Positions 15,304 through 17,657 of a DNA stretch of 17,657 nucleotides are shown one piece after another (the first letter of the stretch is position 1; each line of letters starts with the position of its first letter). This DNA comes from Nevskiales bacterium (GTDB lineage: Bacteria > Pseudomonadota > Gammaproteobacteria > Nevskiales > Nevskiaceae). The notes under the pieces were generated by a model. The model was not told the origin of the DNA. It saw only the letters and a list, made by a program, of their open reading frames with translations, and did no database searches. Location of the stretch: assembly GCA_022616655.1 (NCBI GenBank), contig JAKEEJ010000021.1:1-17657 (forward strand). Direction: 5' to 3'. The translations under genes were made by a program, and so were the position numbers.

Positions 15304-15928
15304 ATCCCGGGGCGTCCTGTTCGTGGTGTCGGCGCCGTCGGGCGGCGGCAAAACCAGCCTGACGCGCGCCGCGGCCGAACGTCTGAACCGCCAGAACCAT
15401 CCGGCGATGATTTCGGTGTCCTACACCACGCGCCCACCGCGGCCGGGCGAGCAGCCGGACGTGCATTATCATTTCGTCACGCCGGCCGAATTCGAGACGA
15501 TGGTCCGGCGCCGGGCATTTCTGGAACACGCAGAGGTTTTTGGCCATCGTTACGGCACCGGCCGCGCGGCGACGGAGACCTTGCTGGCGCAAGGGACCGA
15601 CGTGATTCTGGACATAGACTGGCAGGGCGGCCGTCAGGTGCGGGAGCGGATGGCGGACTCGGTCAGCGTATTCATTCTGCCGCCCTCGCTGGAAGAGCTG
15701 GAGCGTCGGTTGCGCCGGCGCGGCCAGGACAGCGACGCGACCATTGCCCGGCGCATGGCGCAGGCGCGCGGCGAAATGCGGCACTGCACGGAATACGATC
15801 ATCTCCTCGTCAATCGGGATTTTGAGAAGACTCTGGCGGAACTGCTGACGCTGCTCCGGAACCCCCAACGCAGGTCGCCGGGTCCGGGACACCGGTACCG
15901 GGCCCTGGTGCAGCGTCTGCTGGCTTAG
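15296..15928 (+). CDS. gmk: Guanylate kinase
   Basis: Gmk (210 residues; E. coli 207) phosphorylates GMP to GDP, feeding GTP and ppGpp pools. P-loop SAPSGGGKT (12-20), GMP-binding YTTRPPRPGE (43-52), HYHFVTPAEFE, AFLEHAEVFGHRYGT, DIDWQG (106-111), and lid RRLRRRGQD are all present. The family start is close to the P-loop, and the only start codon there is TTG at 15296, with an AGGTG Shine-Dalgarno 7 nt upstream. A TTG at 15266 is also in frame but would add residues without homology. The start overlaps the yicC stop by 8 nt. It lies next to rpoZ-spoT, as in E. coli, grouping GMP metabolism with stringent response. Confidence 0.96.
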   Translation: MSKSRGVLFVVSAPSGGGKTSLTRAAAERLNRQNHPAMISVSYTTRPPRPGEQPDVHYHFVTPAEFETMVRRRAFLEHAEVFGHRYGTGRAATETLLAQGTDVILDIDWQGGRQVRERMADSVSVFILPPSLEELERRLRRRGQDSDATIARRMAQARGEMRHCTEYDHLLVNRDFEKTLAELLTLLRNPQRRSPGPGHRYRALVQRLLA

Positions 15929-15943
15929 AGGGGGCCGTGCCTT

Positions 15944-15949
15944 TATAAT
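15944..15949 (+). promoter_or_regulatory. Consensus -10 box (TATAAT) for rpoZ
   Basis: A perfect TATAAT lies 15 nt after the gmk stop and 38 nt before the rpoZ ATG. The start site would be near 15956, giving a leader of about 32 nt. The -35 at proper spacing (TGGCTT, 15921-15926) is weak. Confidence 0.6.
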
Positions 15950-15987
15950 GCGCGCCCCTCCGAATCCCCCTGCAGGCGGTTCAGCCC

Positions 15988-16251
15988 ATGGCCCGAGTTA
16001 CCGTTGAAGACTGTCTGGACAAGATCGGCAGCCAGTTTGAGCTGACGCTGGTTGCCGCCAAGCGTGCACGCCAGCTGGCGCGCGGCGCGGAGGCCAAGTT
16101 GCCCTGGGATAACCACAAGTCCACGGTTCTGGCCCTGCGTGAAATCGCCGAAGGCCTGATTGACCGCAAGGTGCTTGAAGAAGCCGAACTGCCGGCGGTG
16201 CAGGCGCCCAAGGTGGAACTCGAAGCGCTGGATCCTTCGTTCGACCTCTGA
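15988..16251 (+). CDS. rpoZ: RNA polymerase omega subunit
   Basis: Omega (87 residues; E. coli 91) helps fold the beta' subunit and forms part of ppGpp site 1. [30 protein letters not shown] (here noted only as residues 1-30; key parts [11 protein letters not shown] and NRFxLV-like [13 protein letters not shown]) and [13 protein letters not shown] are typical. The C-terminus is short and acidic. An AGGCGG 9 nt upstream is a weak Shine-Dalgarno. It has its own -10 box upstream and a strong terminator 18 nt downstream, so it is probably transcribed mostly as a single gene, with some read-through from yicC-gmk. Confidence 0.96.
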   Translation: MARVTVEDCLDKIGSQFELTLVAAKRARQLARGAEAKLPWDNHKSTVLALREIAEGLIDRKVLEEAELPAVQAPKVELEALDPSFDL

Positions 16252-16268
16252 TTCAAAGCGTTTGACGG

Positions 16269-16295
16269 AAGGCCCGCCCTGCGCGGGCCTTTTTT
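16269..16295 (+). terminator. Intrinsic terminator after rpoZ
   Basis: AAGGCCCGC (16269-16277) pairs perfectly with GCGGGCCTT (16283-16291) around CCTGC, a 9-bp GC-rich stem, followed by a run of six T (16290-16295). It separates rpoZ from spoT, which has its own promoter just beyond. Confidence 0.93.
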
Positions 16296-16297
16296 GT

Positions 16298-16327
16298 TTG
16301 GGCCGGTTCGCCCCTCAAGCCTATACT
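16298..16327 (+). promoter_or_regulatory. Promoter for spoT with near-leaderless geometry
   Basis: TTGGGC (16298-16303) and TATACT (16322-16327; 5 of 6) are separated by 18 nt. The expected start near 16334 lies only 3 nt before the spoT ATG. The position directly after the rpoZ terminator supports a separate promoter. No Shine-Dalgarno precedes spoT. Confidence 0.5.
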
Positions 16328-16336
16328 GGCTTCACC

Positions 16337-17657
16337 ATGGAACTGCCGGTTTTTCAGCGTATTGGGACGGCCATCCGCACCCAGCGGGTGTCGCGCGAAT
16401 ATGGCATTGAGGCCCTGACCCGCGTTCTCGAGTCGTACCTCTCGGCCGAGGCGGTTGCGGACGTACGCCGCGCCTACGAGTACGGCGCCCGCCTGCATCG
16501 TGGCCAACACCGGACGTCGGGCGAGCCCTACATTTTTCACCCGCTGGCGGTGGCCCGCATCCTGGCCGAAGTCCGGCTGGACCGTACCACCCTGATGGCC
16601 GCAATTCTGCACGACATCATCGAGGACACCGCGATTTCAAAGGATGAACTCGCCCGGGAATTCGGACCCGACGTGGCGCAGCTGGTGGATGGCGTCAGCA
16701 AGTTCCAGAAAGTGGAGGGCCTGACGCGCGCCCAGGTGCAGGCCGAAAGCTTCCGCAAGCTGCTGCTGGCCATGACGCAGGATCTGCGCGTGATTCTGAT
16801 CAAACTGGCCGACCGCCTGCACAACATGCGCACGTTGGGACACCTGCAACAGGCCGCCCGGCGACGCACCGCGCGCGAAACGCTGGAAATCTATGCCCCC
16901 ATTGCGCAGCGGCTGGGCATTCACACCCTGCGTACCGAACTGGAGGACCTGGCGTTTGTGAACCTGTATCCGCGCCGTTACCTCGTGTTCGAACGCGCGG
17001 TGAAGGACCAGCTCGGCGACACCCAGGCGCTGATCCGGGAAATCGAGCAACGTTTATCGAAGGCCTTGGCGGAGGAAGGCGTGGACGTGTCCGTCACCGG
17101 GCGGCAGAAGAACATCTACAGCATCTACCAGAAGATGCGCCGTCGCCGCCTGAAGTTTCCCGATGTCATGGATCTGCTGGGGTTCCGCGTGACCGTCAAC
17201 CGGCTGGACGACTGCTACCGCGCACTCGGCGTCATTCACCACGTCTACAAGCCGGTTTCGGAACTGTTCAACGATTACATCGCCAATCCTAAAATCAACG
17301 GTTATCAATCGCTGCACACCACCTGCGTCGGGCCGCGGGGTCGCAAGATCGAGGTGCAGATCCGCACGCACGACATGCATCACATCGCCGAGTCCGGCAT
17401 CGCCGCGCACTGGCAGTACAAGCTGGCCGACAAGGGCGCGCAACACACCGCGCCGCAGGTGCGCGCGCGCGAGTGGCTGAACCAGCTGCTGGAAATGCAG
17501 GGCGGCGACGAGGCGCTGGATTTTGTCGAGAACGTCAAGGTGGATCTGTTCCCCGACGAGGTCTATGTCTTCACGCCCAAGGGCGACATCCGTCGTCTGC
17601 CGCGCGGCGCCACCCCGGTGGATTTTGCCTACGCGGTGCACAGCGAACTGGGCGACC
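16337..17657 (+). CDS. spoT: Bifunctional (p)ppGpp synthetase/hydrolase SpoT (C-terminus cut by window edge)
   Basis: The first 440 residues of a long RelA/SpoT-family protein that makes and degrades (p)ppGpp. The hydrolase HD domain is intact: H54, SGEPYIFHP (61-69, H68), HDIIEDT (92-98, with H92, D93, E96, D97) and LADRLHNMRTL, so hydrolysis is expected; RelA lacks these. The synthetase domain follows, with GRQKNIYSIYQKM, DLLGFRVTV, DYIANPKINGYQSLHT and VQIRTHDMHHIAESGIAAHW. The TGS domain has begun (VYVFTPKGDIRRLPRGATPVD) when the sequence ends. MELPVFQRIG at 16337 is the only sensible start. Position after rpoZ is as in E. coli, which supports SpoT over RelA. Confidence 0.96.
   Translation, partial: MELPVFQRIGTAIRTQRVSREYGIEALTRVLESYLSAEAVADVRRAYEYGARLHRGQHRTSGEPYIFHPLAVARILAEVRLDRTTLMAAILHDIIEDTAISKDELAREFGPDVAQLVDGVSKFQKVEGLTRAQVQAESFRKLLLAMTQDLRVILIKLADRLHNMRTLGHLQQAARRRTARETLEIYAPIAQRLGIHTLRTELEDLAFVNLYPRRYLVFERAVKDQLGDTQALIREIEQRLSKALAEEGVDVSVTGRQKNIYSIYQKMRRRRLKFPDVMDLLGFRVTVNRLDDCYRALGVIHHVYKPVSELFNDYIANPKINGYQSLHTTCVGPRGRKIEVQIRTHDMHHIAESGIAAHWQYKLADKGAQHTAPQVRAREWLNQLLEMQGGDEALDFVENVKVDLFPDEVYVFTPKGDIRRLPRGATPVDFAYAVHSELGD

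Overview
The window is a stretch of ordinary chromosome from a gammaproteobacterium, GC-rich (roughly 60 % by eye). Proteins such as RhlB, YrfG, CysQ, L28, RadC, SpoT and CoaBC align readily with remembered E. coli and Pseudomonas sequences. The gene blocks argB/dut/coaBC, radC/rpmB/rpmG, crc-like nuclease/pyrE, yicC/gmk/rpoZ/spoT and rhlB/trxA/rho are gammaproteobacterial neighbourhoods. I infer a deep-branching, non-enteric member, for example a sulfur-oxidiser-type lineage; the sequence alone does not fix the genus. There is no phage, insertion sequence, CRISPR, tRNA or rRNA.

Layout. 1-1136 (minus): exonuclease III-family nuclease translationally coupled to an AmpG-like permease cut by the left edge. 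1156-2532 (plus): pyrE and a secreted DUF4124-like coiled-coil protein. 2522-5136 (minus): coaBC-dut-argB (coenzyme A, dUTP hygiene, arginine). 5188-6384 (plus): radC, then rpmB-rpmG with their own promoter and terminator. 6485-8428 (plus): mtnB-mtnD-mtnC, the late steps of methionine salvage. 8465-9310 (minus) cysQ and 9328-10002 (plus) a YrfG-type nucleotidase share a tiny divergent spacer. 9979-11262 (minus): rhlB. 11506-13291 (plus): trxA-rho. 13303-14154 (minus): glutamine cyclotransferase. 14247-14309 (plus): a 20-residue polybasic mini-gene with its own Shine-Dalgarno and terminator. 14437 to the right edge (plus): yicC-gmk, rpoZ and spoT (cut).

The genes are mostly housekeeping: nucleotide synthesis and clean-up (pyrE, dut, gmk, yrfG, cysQ), cofactor and amino acid supply (coaBC, argB, mtnBDC), RNA metabolism (rhlB, rho, yicC) and growth control (rpoZ, spoT).

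No gross novel system is visible. The points most worth a second look are small: (1) the unannotated Lys/Arg mini-gene; (2) a His/Pro-rich N-terminal extension of Rho whose mRNA is strikingly C-rich and G-poor, like a rut site, with rho starting only 7 nt after trxA; (3) two divergent gene pairs that share a symmetric TATCATA -10 element placed so that both transcripts would be leaderless or nearly so, with similar geometry at coaBC and spoT; (4) a REP-like repeat read through in frame at the start of cysQ; (5) a catalytically intact nuclease at the locus where Pseudomonas carries Crc.
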